Shown here in pieces: positions 46,606-57,364 of a stretch of 64,000 nt of DNA. Position 1 is the stretch's first letter. Every line of letters begins with the position of its first letter. The stretch is taken from positions 186,001-250,000 of the forward strand of contig JAMLIB010000005.1 of assembly GCA_023954415.1 (NCBI GenBank). Reading direction: 5' to 3'. This DNA comes from Trueperaceae bacterium (lineage in GTDB: Bacteria; Deinococcota; Deinococci; Deinococcales; Trueperaceae). A model generated the notes under the pieces. That model was not told where the DNA came from and searched no databases. It saw only the letters and a program-made list of their open reading frames with translations. The position numbers and the translations under genes are program-made.

Positions 46606-46883
46606 TCCCAGTCTCTGGCTGCCAGCAGGCGGCCGCCGTCGACCGTCGCGTTCGTCACCTTGTGGGACCTCGTCATCGTCACCTCGAGCGTGGCGTTGTC
46701 TAGGGTCTTGGGGCCCACGAGCGACTTGCGGACGAAGTAGTTGTTGCCCTGGAGGCTCATCTCGCTCGTCTTGGAGAGGCGCACCCGGATGACCTCGCCG
46801 TGCCGGTCGGTGCGCACCTGGCATAGCAGGGCGTTGGCCTCCTCGCGGAAGCGCGGATCTTGCCGCCTGAACATCCCGAACAT
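46602..46883 (-). CDS. hypothetical protein (93 aa)
   Basis: Not recognised. Starts MFGMFRRQDPRFREEANALL and continues RTDRHGEVIRVRLSKTSEMS, then LVGPKTLDNATLEVTMTRSH. The alternating polar/hydrophobic pattern from residue 25 suggests a beta-rich small domain. No signal or membrane helix. ATG at 46883 is 5 nt from a TACAAT box that overlaps the -10 of the divergent glycerate kinase gene. First gene of a unit with the ArsR-type regulator. Confidence 0.6.
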   Translation of the reverse strand: MFGMFRRQDPRFREEANALLCQVRTDRHGEVIRVRLSKTSEMSLQGNNYFVRKSLVGPKTLDNATLEVTMTRSHKVTNATVDGGRLLAARDWE

Positions 46884-46887
46884 GCCC

Positions 46888-46894
46888 TATTGTA
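46888..46894. promoter_or_regulatory. shared divergent -10 (TATTGTA) for glycerate kinase and 93-aa genes
   Basis: Plus strand TATTGT (46888-46893) ends 7 nt before GTG 46901; minus strand TACAAT (46889-46894) ends 5 nt before ATG 46883. The whole intergenic is 17 bp. Confidence 0.5.
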
Positions 46895-46900
46895 GCCGGG

Positions 46901-48262
46901 GTGAGCGCTACGGGAACATCGACGCTGCGCGCGGCCTTGGCCGCGGCGCTCGGCGCGGCAGAGCCGGCTTCCGCCCTGCGCCCATACCTGCCGCCACCGC
47001 CGCCGGGTCGGATCGTCGTCGTGGGTGCCGGCAAGGCGGCCGCGGCCATGGCGCGCGCCGTGGAGGACGCGTACGCTCCGGACGTGCCGCTCGGCGGCGT
47101 CGTGGTGACGCGGTACGGCCACGCCGCTCCCACCCGTCGCGTCGCGGTGCTGGAGGGCGCCCACCCGGTGCCGGACGCCGCCGGCGCGGCCGCCACGGCC
47201 GGTATACGGCGGCTGGTGGCCGGGGCGGGCGCGGACGACCTCGTACTGTTCCTCGTCTCCGGCGGCGGCTCCGCGCTCCTCTGCGCGCCCGAGGGCCTGA
47301 GCCTGGAGGAGAAGGCGGAGACGACGGCCGCGCTCCTGCGCGGCGGGGCGGACATCCGTCGCATCAACGCGGTTCGCAAGCACCTCTCGGCGGTCAAGGG
47401 CGGGCGGCTTGCCGCGGTGTGCAGGGCGCCGTTGCTCGCCCTCGCGGTCTCGGACGTCGTGGGCGACGACCCGGGGACCATCGCCTCCGGACCGACCGTC
47501 GCGGACGCGACCACGTTCGCGGACGCCTTGGCCGCGCTCGACGAGTTCGCGCCCCAGGCCGCCGCCGCCAGGCGGGCCCTCGAGGCCGGCCTGCGGGGCC
47601 GACGTCCGGAGACGCCCAAGCCCGGCGACCCCCGCCTGGCCGGAGCCCGCTACGAACTGGTCGCTTCCGGTGCGCTCGCCGTCGCGGCGGCCGCGGCCCG
47701 GCTGGAGGCGGAAGGGGTCGCGGTCGCCATGGCGGACGCGACCGTCACGGGCGACTCCACCGCGGTGGCGAGGCGCCAGGCCAGGGAAGTGGCGGCGGCT
47801 CTCGCGCTCGGCGGGTGGGACGGACCGGTGGCGTTCGTCTACGGGGGCGAGACGACGGTGGCGCGCGACTCCCGGGAAGCGGCAACGGCCGAGGACGGCG
47901 CCCACTCGGTGGGCGCGGCGCGTGGGCCCGTCGCCGGCACTGCGCCCGCCGGCCCCGTCCCGGCTCGGGGCGGGCCGAACGGCGAGTGGGCGCTGGCCTT
48001 CGTCGCCGCGCTCGGGCGGAGCGACTACTGGCTCCTTGCCGTCGATACGGACGGGCTGGACGGGGCCTCGGCGGCGGCCGGCGCGCTCCTGACGCCCGAG
48101 GCGTTGGCTCGCCTGACACCCGAAGGTATCGAGCGCGCCTTGCGGACGCACGACTCCCACGGTCTGCTGGACGAGGTCGGCGGCCTGCTCGTCACGGGGC
48201 CGACGCGCACGAACGTGAACGCCCTGCGCGTGGTGCTGTTCCCGCGCTCGCGCCCCTCTTGA
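46901..48262 (+). CDS. glycerate 2-kinase (MOFRL/GckA family)
   Basis: Phosphorylates D-glycerate to 2-phosphoglycerate. 453 residues. Seen: IVVVGAGKAAAAMARAVEDA, TRYGHAAPTRRVAVLEGAHP, LFLVSGGGSALLCAPEGL, RRINAVRKHLSAVKGGRLA, and the C-terminal MOFRL part (WALAFVAALGRSDYWLLAVD, DTDGLDG). The region at residues 325-355 is a Pro/Ala/Gly insertion. GTG start at 46901. Followed on the same strand by the Sua5 gene 72 bp later. Confidence 0.9.
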   Translation: MSATGTSTLRAALAAALGAAEPASALRPYLPPPPPGRIVVVGAGKAAAAMARAVEDAYAPDVPLGGVVVTRYGHAAPTRRVAVLEGAHPVPDAAGAAATAGIRRLVAGAGADDLVLFLVSGGGSALLCAPEGLSLEEKAETTAALLRGGADIRRINAVRKHLSAVKGGRLAAVCRAPLLALAVSDVVGDDPGTIASGPTVADATTFADALAALDEFAPQAAAARRALEAGLRGRRPETPKPGDPRLAGARYELVASGALAVAAAAARLEAEGVAVAMADATVTGDSTAVARRQAREVAAALALGGWDGPVAFVYGGETTVARDSREAATAEDGAHSVGAARGPVAGTAPAGPVPARGGPNGEWALAFVAALGRSDYWLLAVDTDGLDGASAAAGALLTPEALARLTPEGIERALRTHDSHGLLDEVGGLLVTGPTRTNVNALRVVLFPRSRPS

Positions 48263-48326
48263 GAGAGGCGCAAGCGGGAGCGACCCTGTGAGGGCCTCGA
48301 GACGACCCCGGAACCGGCGGAGTAGG

Positions 48327-48332
48327 TATGCT
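48327..48332 (+). promoter_or_regulatory. candidate -10 (TATGCT) for the Sua5 gene
   Basis: TATGCT ends 8 nt before GTG 48341 (and 2 nt before GTG 48335). Confidence 0.35.
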
Positions 48333-48340
48333 CGGTGGCA

Positions 48341-49375
48341 GTGCGGATACTGCCCCCCACACCAGAGAACGTCGGCTTGGCCGCGGAGCTCCTGGCTGCC
48401 GGCCGGCTCGTGGCCATGCCGACGGAGACCGTCTACGGCCTCGCGGCCTCGGCGCGTGACGAGCGCGCGGTCGCGCGGGTCTTCGAGCTCAAGGGCAGGC
48501 CGCGCGACCATCCGCTCATCGTCCACCTCGGTTCCGGCGCGGACGCCGGCGGCTGGGTGGAGCACGCTCGGGAGCACGGCGCCCACCGGCGCCTCGAGGC
48601 CCTCGCGGCCGCCCTCTGGCCGGGCCCGCTCACGCTCGTGGTGCGCAAGGCGGCCTGGGTGCCGGACGTGCTCACGGGCGGGCAACCCACCGTGGCGCTG
48701 CGCGTGCCGGGGCACCCTGTGGCCCTCGCCCTGCTCGACGCCCTCGGGGGCGCCGTCGCGGCCCCGTCCGCGAACCGCTTCGGGCGCATCAGCCCGACGA
48801 CCGCCGAGCACGTGGCCGCCGAGTTCGGCGCCGCCGACCTCGTCGTGCTGGACGGGGGCGCCTGTCGGGTCGGGCTCGAGTCGACGATCCTCGACCTCAC
48901 TGGCCCGGTCGCGCGCGTCCTGCGCCCCGGCGGCGTGACCGTCGAGGCCATCGAGGCGGTCGTCGGAGAGCGCGTGGAGGTGAACGGGGACGCGGCCGCT
49001 CCCCGCGTGCCTGGCAGCCTGCCGAGCCATTACGCCCCGACGGCGCCCACGCGCCTCGTCGGCCCGGCCGAGCTCGAACGGCGTATCGGCGAGGATGCCG
49101 GGATGGCCGTGCTGGCTCGGCGCCACGCCCCCGAGGCCTTCGCGGGCCTCTGGGTGGCGCTGCCCGACGATCCCGTGGCGTTCGGCGCGAGCCTCTACGC
49201 CGCGCTAAGGCGGCTGGACTCGGCGGCGCCGAGGGAGATCCTGATCGAACGCGTGCCGCTCACCCCGCCGTGGCTCGCCGTCCGTGACCGCCTCGCGCGC
49301 GCGAGTGCCCCACGGCCCGGCGTGGGCGTGCGGGCTCCGGCCGCGGCCGCGGGCGACGTCGGGCGGCGCGCATGA
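48341..49375 (+). CDS. threonylcarbamoyl-AMP synthase (Sua5 type)
   Basis: Makes threonylcarbamoyl-AMP from threonine, bicarbonate and ATP for t6A37 on ANN-decoding tRNAs, such as the tRNA-Ile in this window. 344 residues. YrdC domain: [47 protein letters not shown] and [17 protein letters not shown]. The C-terminal Sua5 domain begins near [14 protein letters not shown]. Start GTG 48341 preferred from the -10 spacing; GTG 48335 adds two residues. purE overlaps its stop (ATGA). Confidence 0.92.
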   Translation: MRILPPTPENVGLAAELLAAGRLVAMPTETVYGLAASARDERAVARVFELKGRPRDHPLIVHLGSGADAGGWVEHAREHGAHRRLEALAAALWPGPLTLVVRKAAWVPDVLTGGQPTVALRVPGHPVALALLDALGGAVAAPSANRFGRISPTTAEHVAAEFGAADLVVLDGGACRVGLESTILDLTGPVARVLRPGGVTVEAIEAVVGERVEVNGDAAAPRVPGSLPSHYAPTAPTRLVGPAELERRIGEDAGMAVLARRHAPEAFAGLWVALPDDPVAFGASLYAALRRLDSAAPREILIERVPLTPPWLAVRDRLARASAPRPGVGVRAPAAAAGDVGRRA

Positions 49376-49899
49376 GCGGCGCGGCGGGGGAGGACCGCCC
49401 GACCGCCGTCGTCGCCGTCGTGATGGGCTCCACCAGCGACTGGGAGACGTTGCGGCACGCAGCGGAGGTCCTCGAGCGCCTCGGGGTCCCGCACGTCTGC
49501 AAGGTCGTCTCCGCCCACCGCACGCCCGACCGCCTGAGCGAGTTCGCCAAGGGCGCAGCCGCTCGGGGGCTGGAGGTGATCGTGGCGGGCGCCGGCGGCG
49601 CCGCCCACCTACCCGGCATGATCGCCGCTGGCACCCATCTGCCCGTCCTTGGCGTGCCGGTCATGAGCGAGGCGTTGCGAGGCGTGGACTCGCTGTTGTC
49701 GATAGTGCAGATGCCCAAGGGGGTGCCGGTCGGCACCCTCGCCATCGGCGTCGCCGGGGCCGTCAACGCCGGTCTGCTGGCCGCGAGCATCCTCGCGCTG
49801 AAGAGCCCCGAGCTGCGCGAGCGCCTCGTGGCGTACCGCGCCGCCCAGACGAGCGCCGCTTCGGCTTCCGTGCTGCCGGGCGCCAGCTTCGAGGAGTAG
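49372..49899 (+). CDS. purE: N5-carboxyaminoimidazole ribonucleotide mutase
   Basis: Moves the carboxyl of N5-CAIR to carbon in purine synthesis. 175 residues. Seen: [51 protein letters not shown] with the catalytic histidine region, and [22 protein letters not shown] overlap with the Sua5 gene; purK follows immediately after the stop. Presence of purK shows the two-step (class I) route. Confidence 0.96.
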   Translation: MSGAAGEDRPTAVVAVVMGSTSDWETLRHAAEVLERLGVPHVCKVVSAHRTPDRLSEFAKGAAARGLEVIVAGAGGAAHLPGMIAAGTHLPVLGVPVMSEALRGVDSLLSIVQMPKGVPVGTLAIGVAGAVNAGLLAASILALKSPELRERLVAYRAAQTSAASASVLPGASFEE

Positions 49900-51114
49900 A
49901 TGGAGACGTTGTTGCCAGGCGCGCGTCTCGGCGTGCTCGGCGGCGGCCAGCTCGGGCGCATGTTCGCGCTGGCCGCCCGACGGCTGGGGTACGCGGTCGC
50001 CGTCTATACCGATCAGGCCGGTTCGCCCGCCGCCCAGGCCGCCGAGCGCGCGGTCGTCGGGAGCTACGAGGACGTCGGCGCCATCGCGGCTTTCGCTGCC
50101 GGGGTCGACGCCCTGACGCTCGAGTTCGAGAACCTCGCCGCCGCCGCCATCGCCGCGGCCGAGCGGGTCACGCGCGTGCGCCCCGGTCACCTCGCCCTTC
50201 ACGTCACGCAACACCGCTTGCGCGAGAAGGAGTTCCTCTCCCGACACGGGTTGCCCGTGGTGCCTTACGTAGCGGTGACGAACGGCTCTCTCTCGGAGCT
50301 CGAGGCCGCCGTCGCCGGTTTCGCCGGCGGCTGCCTGGTCAAGACGGCCGGTTTCGGCTACGACGGGAAGGGCCAGGTCGCGCTCGGGCGGGTGCCCGAC
50401 GCGGAACGCTCGGAAGCGGCCGCGGCGCTCGCCGCCGCCGGGCCGGTCGTGGTCGAGCGGCGGATCGAGCTCGCCGCCGAGCTCTCCGTCGTGGCGGCCA
50501 GGGCGGCGGACGGCGGCTTCGCGCCCTACCTCCCCGTCATCAACAGGCACGTGACCCAGGTCCTCGACGTGTCCAGCTCCCCTTGGGGCCCCCGGGCGAC
50601 CGGCTCGGGGGAGGGCCTTCGCCTCGACGGTCCGGACGACCCGACCGGCGGCCTCCTGACGCCGGCGCTGCTGGCGGCCGCGGCCGAGGCGACCGAGGCG
50701 ATCTTCTCGGGGCTCAAGTTCGTCGGCCTGGGGTGCGTCGAGTTCTTCGTGGCCACCGACGGCGGTTTGTACGTGAACGAGGTCGCACCGCGCCCGCACA
50801 ACTCGGGTCACCTGACCATCGAGGCCTGCGCGACGGGCCAGTTCGAGCAGCAGGTGCGCGCCCTATGCGGCCTGCCCCTCGGCAGCCCCGCACCGCTCGC
50901 CCCGGCCGCGATGGCGAACCTCTTGGGCGACCTGTGGGGCGGCGGCGAGCCCGATTGGGCCGCCGCGCTGCGCGAGCCGGGCGTGCGCCTGCACCTCTAC
51001 GGGAAGGCGTCCGCTCGGCCGGGCCGCAAGATGGGTCACCTGACCGCGGTGGCACCGGACGGGGCGACCGCGCTGGCGCGCGTGCAGCGGGCGCGCTCCG
51101 CGCTTGCCAAATAG
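49900..51114 (+). CDS. purK: N5-carboxyaminoimidazole ribonucleotide synthase
   Basis: ATP-grasp enzyme that makes N5-CAIR from AIR and bicarbonate; partner of PurE. 404 residues. Seen: LGVLGGGQLGRMFALAARRL, DALTLEFENLA, CLVKTAGFGYDGKGQVAL, FVGLGCVEFFVATDGGLYVN and EVAPRPHNSGHLTIEAC. ATG 49900 directly follows the purE TAG, with GAGGAG three nt before it. The str promoter starts inside its last codons. Confidence 0.95.
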   Translation: METLLPGARLGVLGGGQLGRMFALAARRLGYAVAVYTDQAGSPAAQAAERAVVGSYEDVGAIAAFAAGVDALTLEFENLAAAAIAAAERVTRVRPGHLALHVTQHRLREKEFLSRHGLPVVPYVAVTNGSLSELEAAVAGFAGGCLVKTAGFGYDGKGQVALGRVPDAERSEAAAALAAAGPVVVERRIELAAELSVVAARAADGGFAPYLPVINRHVTQVLDVSSSPWGPRATGSGEGLRLDGPDDPTGGLLTPALLAAAAEATEAIFSGLKFVGLGCVEFFVATDGGLYVNEVAPRPHNSGHLTIEACATGQFEQQVRALCGLPLGSPAPLAPAAMANLLGDLWGGGEPDWAAALREPGVRLHLYGKASARPGRKMGHLTAVAPDGATALARVQRARSALAK

Positions 51115-51133
51115 TGGGCGTAGGCGCTATACT
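51104..51133 (+). promoter_or_regulatory. promoter of the str/S10/spc ribosomal run
   Basis: -35 TTGCCA (51104-51109), 18-bp spacer, -10 TATACT (51128-51133). The transcript would have a leader of about 150 nt before rpsL, unlike the leaderless genes nearby. Confidence 0.75.
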
Positions 51134-51286
51134 GCCTAGGTTTGTCTGCCCTCGGCCCGCAGCGTTGGGTCTAGGGCGAGTTTGTCGTGTGCTGCCGCGA
51201 AGGCCGCGAACGACGTCAGGCTAGCCGAGTTCGAGGCCTTTATCGCCGCATCCGAGTTCCCAACGGCTGCGAGACCGCACGAGGGA

Positions 51287-51694
51287 GTGATCGTTCTGCC
51301 GACCGTTAACCAGCTGCTCCGCAAGGGGCGCAGGAAGATCGAGAAGAAGAGCAAGACCCCGGCACTCAAGGGGTCGCCGCAACGCCGTGGCGTTTGCACG
51401 GCCGTCAAGACCCAGACCCCGAAGAAGCCGAACTCGGCGCTGCGCAAGATCGCGCGTGTCCGGTTGGCCGGCGGCCAGGAAGTCACGGCCTACATCCCGG
51501 GCGAGAAGCACAACCTGCAGGAGCACTCCGTCGTGCTCATCCGCGGCGGCCGCGTGAAGGATCTGCCGGGCGTGCGCTACCACATCGTGCGTGGCACGCT
51601 CGACGCGCAGGGCGTTGGCGTCGGCCGTTACGTCCAGCGCAACCAGAGCCGCAGCAAGTACGGCACCAAGAAGCCGAAGGCAGGGAAGAAGTAA
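51287..51694 (+). CDS. rpsL: 30S ribosomal protein S12
   Basis: Decoding-centre protein and site of streptomycin resistance. The canonical N-terminus [19 protein letters not shown] is followed by [17 protein letters not shown], which holds the usual Lys43-type residue, and [19 protein letters not shown]. The start is uncertain. GTG 51287 gives [12 protein letters not shown] 51296 gives exactly the family start MPTVNQ and has GAGGGAG 8 nt upstream. I give the GTG coordinate because CTG starts are rarely accepted, but CTG may be right. First gene of the str cluster. Confidence 0.95.
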   Translation: MIVLPTVNQLLRKGRRKIEKKSKTPALKGSPQRRGVCTAVKTQTPKKPNSALRKIARVRLAGGQEVTAYIPGEKHNLQEHSVVLIRGGRVKDLPGVRYHIVRGTLDAQGVGVGRYVQRNQSRSKYGTKKPKAGKK

Positions 51695-51697
51695 GCC

Positions 51698-52168
51698 ATG
51701 GGACGCAGAAGACGCGCCGAGATCCGCCCGCTGGAGCCCGATCTTGTCTACTCCGACACGACGGTGACCGCCCTAGTCAACAAGCTGATGCGCGACGGCA
51801 AGAAGAACACCGCCAGCCGCATCTTCTACGGCGCTTGCCGCCTCATCCAGGAGCGCACCGGCCAGGAGCCCCTCAAGGTCTTCCGGCAGGCGCTCGACAA
51901 CATCCGCCCGCGCATCGAGGTGCGTAGCCGTAGGGTCGGCGGTTCCACCTACCAGGTGCCAGTCGAGGTCGCGCCGCGCCGTTCGCAGTCGCTCAGCCTC
52001 CGTTGGCTCGTCGCCGCCTGCGACGCCCGCCCAGAGCGCACGGCCGTCGAGCGCGTGGCCGGCGAGCTCCTGGACGCCGCGGCCGGTCGCGGCGGTGCCG
52101 TCAAGAAGAAGGAGGACGTCGAGCGGATGGCGGAGGCGAACCGCGCCTACGCCCACTACCGCTGGTGA
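51698..52168 (+). CDS. rpsG: 30S ribosomal protein S7
   Basis: Primary 16S-binding protein that organises the 30S head; its E. coli homologue represses the str operon. 156 residues. Seen: MGRRRRAEIRPLEPDLVYSD, VTALVNKLMRDGKKNTASRI, and RVGGSTYQVPVEVAPRRSQS. Three bp after rpsL. Confidence 0.98.
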   Translation: MGRRRRAEIRPLEPDLVYSDTTVTALVNKLMRDGKKNTASRIFYGACRLIQERTGQEPLKVFRQALDNIRPRIEVRSRRVGGSTYQVPVEVAPRRSQSLSLRWLVAACDARPERTAVERVAGELLDAAAGRGGAVKKKEDVERMAEANRAYAHYRW

Positions 52169-52203
52169 CCCCGGCAAGGGCCTCCAAAGCTATCGACTGA
52201 TTT

Positions 52204-54273
<2,070 letters not shown>

Positions 54274-54303
54274 TCCTAGATACCTACTTAAGGAGCATTG
54301 ATC

Positions 54304-55521
54304 ATGGCTAAGGGTGTGTTTGAGCGTACGAAGCCGCATGTGAATGTGGGGACGATTGGGCATGTGGATCATGGGAAGACGACGTTGACGGCTGCGATTA
54401 CGTTTACGGCGGCTTCGGTTGATTCGTCGGTTGAGGTGCAGTCGTATGATCAGATTGATAAGGCGCCTGAGGAGCGGGCGCGTGGGATTACGATTAATAC
54501 GTCGCATGTTGAGTATCAGACTGCGGCTCGGCATTATTCGCATGTTGATTGTCCGGGGCATGCGGATTATGTGAAGAATATGATTACTGGTGCGGCGCAG
54601 ATGGATGGTGCGATTTTGGTGGTGTCGGCTGCTGATGGTCCGATGCCGCAGACGCGTGAGCATATTGTGTTGGCGCGTCAGGTGGGGGTGCCGTATATTG
54701 TGGTGTTTTTGAATAAGGTGGATATGGTGGAGGATGAGGAGTTGTTGGAGTTGGTGGAGATGGAGGTGCGTGAGTTGTTGTCTTCGTATGAGTTTCCTGG
54801 GGATGATTTGCCGGTGGTGCGTGGGTCGGCTTTGCGGGCGTTGGAGGTTTTGCAGGGGGAGCCGAAGGTGGCGCGTGGTGTGAATGAGTGGGTTGATCGG
54901 GTGTGGGGGTTGTTGGATGCGGTGGATGCTTATATTCCGACGCCGGTGCGGGATGTTGATCGGGCGTTTTTGATGCCGGTGGAGGATGTGTTTACGATTA
55001 CGGGTCGTGGGACGGTGGCTACGGGTCGTATTGAGCGTGGTGTGGTGCGGACGGGGGATGAGGTTGAGGTTGTGGGGTTGTCTGATACTCGTAGGAGTGT
55101 TGTGACGGGTGTTGAGATGCATCGTAAGACGTTGGATTCGGGGATGGCTGGGGATAATGTTGGGGTGTTGTTGCGTGGGGTGGGGCGTGATGATATTGAG
55201 CGGGGTCAGGTGTTGGCTCGGCCGGGTTCGATTACGCCGCATGTGGGGTTTGGTGCGTCTGTGTATATTTTGAGGAAGGAGGAGGGTGGTCGTCACTCTG
55301 CTTTTTTCTCGGGGTATCGTCCGCAGTTTTATTTTCGGACGACGGATGTGACGGGTGTGGTGTCGTTGCCGTCTGGGGTGGAGATGGTGATGCCTGGGGA
55401 TAATGTGGAGTTGTCGGTTGAGTTGATTAAGCCGATTGCGATGGAGGAGGGGTTGCGGTTTGCGATTCGTGAGGGTGGGCGTACGGTTGGTGCTGGGGTT
55501 GTGACCAGCATCACGAAGTAA
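54304..55521 (+). CDS. tuf: translation elongation factor Tu, with extreme G/T-ending codon use
   Basis: EF-Tu delivers aminoacyl-tRNA to the ribosome. 405 residues; G1 [15 protein letters not shown]2 [13 protein letters not shown]3 [21 protein letters not shown]4 NKVDMVED, and [18 protein letters not shown] in domain III. The protein looks like a normal Deinococcota EF-Tu. The DNA does not: I count only five C-ending codons (CAC and TTC near 55294-55308; ACC, AGC, ATC at the 3' end) and no A-ending sense codon, and every leucine is TTG. Flanking fusA and rpsJ show usual C/G-ending codons. AAGGAG lies 8 nt before the ATG. Confidence 0.98.
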   Translation: MAKGVFERTKPHVNVGTIGHVDHGKTTLTAAITFTAASVDSSVEVQSYDQIDKAPEERARGITINTSHVEYQTAARHYSHVDCPGHADYVKNMITGAAQMDGAILVVSAADGPMPQTREHIVLARQVGVPYIVVFLNKVDMVEDEELLELVEMEVRELLSSYEFPGDDLPVVRGSALRALEVLQGEPKVARGVNEWVDRVWGLLDAVDAYIPTPVRDVDRAFLMPVEDVFTITGRGTVATGRIERGVVRTGDEVEVVGLSDTRRSVVTGVEMHRKTLDSGMAGDNVGVLLRGVGRDDIERGQVLARPGSITPHVGFGASVYILRKEEGGRHSAFFSGYRPQFYFRTTDVTGVVSLPSGVEMVMPGDNVELSVELIKPIAMEEGLRFAIREGGRTVGAGVVTSITK

Positions 55522-55525
55522 CCAT

Positions 55526-55846
55526 ATGGCCGCTCCCAAGATCCGCATCAAACTGAAGGCCTTCGATCACCGTAGCCTGGACTCCTCCGCTACGAAGATC
55601 GTCGAGACCGTGCGCCGCACCGGCGCCAAGGTCGCCGGCCCCGTGCCGCTCCCGACCCGCATCCGGCGCTTCTGCGTGCTGCGCAGCCCCTTCACCGACA
55701 AGGACAGTCGCGAGCATTTCGAGATCCGGACCCATAACCGGCTCATCGACATCAAGTCGCCGACCAAGAGCACCATCGACTCCCTCATGCATCTCGACCT
55801 CCCGACCGGGGTCGACATCGAGATCAAGACCGTCGGAGGCCGTTGA
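55526..55846 (+). CDS. rpsJ: 30S ribosomal protein S10
   Basis: Head protein of the 30S subunit and NusB partner in antitermination. 106 residues. Seen: [39 protein letters not shown] and [20 protein letters not shown]. Starts 4 bp after tuf; codon use returns to C/G-ending at once. Confidence 0.98.
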   Translation: MAAPKIRIKLKAFDHRSLDSSATKIVETVRRTGAKVAGPVPLPTRIRRFCVLRSPFTDKDSREHFEIRTHNRLIDIKSPTKSTIDSLMHLDLPTGVDIEIKTVGGR

Positions 55847-55848
55847 CA

Positions 55849-56469
55849 GTGAAAGGAATCCTCGGCACCAAGGTGGGCATGACCCAGGTGTGGCAAGGCG
55901 ACCGGCTCGTGCCGGTGACCGTCGTGCTCGCCGGGCCCTGCCCCGTGGTGCAACGCAAGACCCCAGCCACCGACGGCTACGCTGCGGTGCAGTTGGGGTG
56001 GGACGAGCTCCCGGGCAAGGCGGTCAACAAGCCGCGCGCCGGCCACTTCAAGCGTGCCGCCGTCGCCGCGACCCGCCACCTGGTCGAGTTCCGCGACTAC
56101 GCGCCTGAGGCCGACGAGGTCAAGGCGGACGTCTTCGCGGCCGGCGAGGCCGTCGACGTCACGGGCACGAGCAAGGGCCGCGGTACCGCCGGCGTCATGA
56201 AGCGCTGGAACTTCAGCGGCCTCCCCGCCACCCACGGCGTCAAGAAGAAGCACCGTTCGCCCGGCTCCATCGGCCAGCGCAAGTGGCCGGGCCGCGTCTA
56301 CAAGGGCAAGCGCATGGCCGGCGTCTACGGTGGCGAGACCGTCACCATCGTCGGTCTCGAGGTCGTCGAGGTGCGCCTGGAGGACAACCTGATCCTCATC
56401 AAGGGCGCGCTTCCGGGCCCCAACGGCGGCCTCGTCCAGGTACGCCAGTCGAAGAGGAAGGTGAGCTGA
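55849..56469 (+). CDS. rplC: 50S ribosomal protein L3
   Basis: 23S-binding protein near the peptidyl-transferase centre. 206 residues. Seen: [14 protein letters not shown] and [41 protein letters not shown] chose GTG 55849, which gives the family start MKGILGTK; a TTG at 55843 overlapping the rpsJ stop would add MT. Confidence 0.97.
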   Translation: MKGILGTKVGMTQVWQGDRLVPVTVVLAGPCPVVQRKTPATDGYAAVQLGWDELPGKAVNKPRAGHFKRAAVAATRHLVEFRDYAPEADEVKADVFAAGEAVDVTGTSKGRGTAGVMKRWNFSGLPATHGVKKKHRSPGSIGQRKWPGRVYKGKRMAGVYGGETVTIVGLEVVEVRLEDNLILIKGALPGPNGGLVQVRQSKRKVS

Positions 56470-57065
56470 TGCCGGTCACCATAGACGTCATCGGCAGTGG
56501 GCGTAAGGTCACCCTCGACCTGCCCGAGCCAAAAGAGTCGGTGCTGCATGAAGTCGTCATGTGGCAGCTCGCCAAGCGCCGCCGCGGCACGGCCGCCACG
56601 AAGACGCGCGGCATGATGTCGGGCTCCACCGCCAAGATCTACCCGCAGAAGGGGACCGGCCGCGCTCGCCACGGCGACAAGAAGGCCCCCATCTTCGTCG
56701 GCGGCGGCACGGCCTTCGGCCCGCAGCCGCGGTCGTACGGCTACACGCTCCCGAAGCGCGTCAGGCGCCTCGGCCTCCAGATGGCCATCGCCAGCCGCGC
56801 CCAGGACGGCCGCCTCACGCTCGTCGACTCCTTCGGCGTCGGCGGCAAGACGCGCGAGTTCGTCGCGTGGGCCAAGAGCCACGGCTTCGACGGCAAGGAG
56901 CGCGTCCTCCTCGTCACCGACGATGAGCTCGTGCGCCGCGCCGCGCGTAACGTCCCATGGATCGACGTGCTCGCGGGCGCCGGCCTCAACGTCTACGACG
57001 TGCTGCGCGCCGACCGCGTCATCGCCGACGCCAAGATCTTCGACGAGCCGGGAGAGAGCGCATGA
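56469..57065 (+). CDS. rplD: 50S ribosomal protein L4
   Basis: Lines the exit tunnel; regulator of the S10 operon in E. coli. 198 residues. Seen: [40 protein letters not shown] and [20 protein letters not shown]. The ATG shares its A with the rplC stop (TGATG). Confidence 0.97.
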   Translation: MPVTIDVIGSGRKVTLDLPEPKESVLHEVVMWQLAKRRRGTAATKTRGMMSGSTAKIYPQKGTGRARHGDKKAPIFVGGGTAFGPQPRSYGYTLPKRVRRLGLQMAIASRAQDGRLTLVDSFGVGGKTREFVAWAKSHGFDGKERVLLVTDDELVRRAARNVPWIDVLAGAGLNVYDVLRADRVIADAKIFDEPGESA

Positions 57066-57349
57066 ACGCCTACGACGTCGTCCTCGCCCCCGTGCTGAGC
57101 GAGAAGGCCGTGACCGCGATCCAGAGCGGCAAGTACTCCTTCTACGTCCATCCGCACGCCAACCGCGTCCAGATCCGCGAGGCCATCGAGACGGCCTTCA
57201 AGGTCGACGTGGTCAAGGTAAACCTGGTCACCGTCAAGGGCAAGATCAAGTCGCTCGGCCGTTTCTCCGGCCGCAGCCCCGAACGGAAGAAGGCCATCGT
57301 CACTCTCAAGGCCGGGCAGCGCATAGAGCAGCTCGAAGGCCTGTCGTAA
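57062..57349 (+). CDS. rplW: 50S ribosomal protein L23
   Basis: Exit-tunnel rim protein that docks trigger factor and SRP. 95 residues. Seen: YDVVLAPVLSEKAVTAIQSG, YSFYVHPHANRVQIREAIET, and RSPERKKAIVTLKAGQRI. ATGA overlap with rplD. Confidence 0.97.
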   Translation: MNAYDVVLAPVLSEKAVTAIQSGKYSFYVHPHANRVQIREAIETAFKVDVVKVNLVTVKGKIKSLGRFSGRSPERKKAIVTLKAGQRIEQLEGLS

Positions 57350-57364
57350 GGAGGAGGTCAGGAC

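Noticed and set aside
46757-49126. A 789-codon minus-strand frame opposite glycerate kinase and Sua5
   Set aside because: Spans two genes on the other strand with intact family motifs; composition typical of shadow frames.
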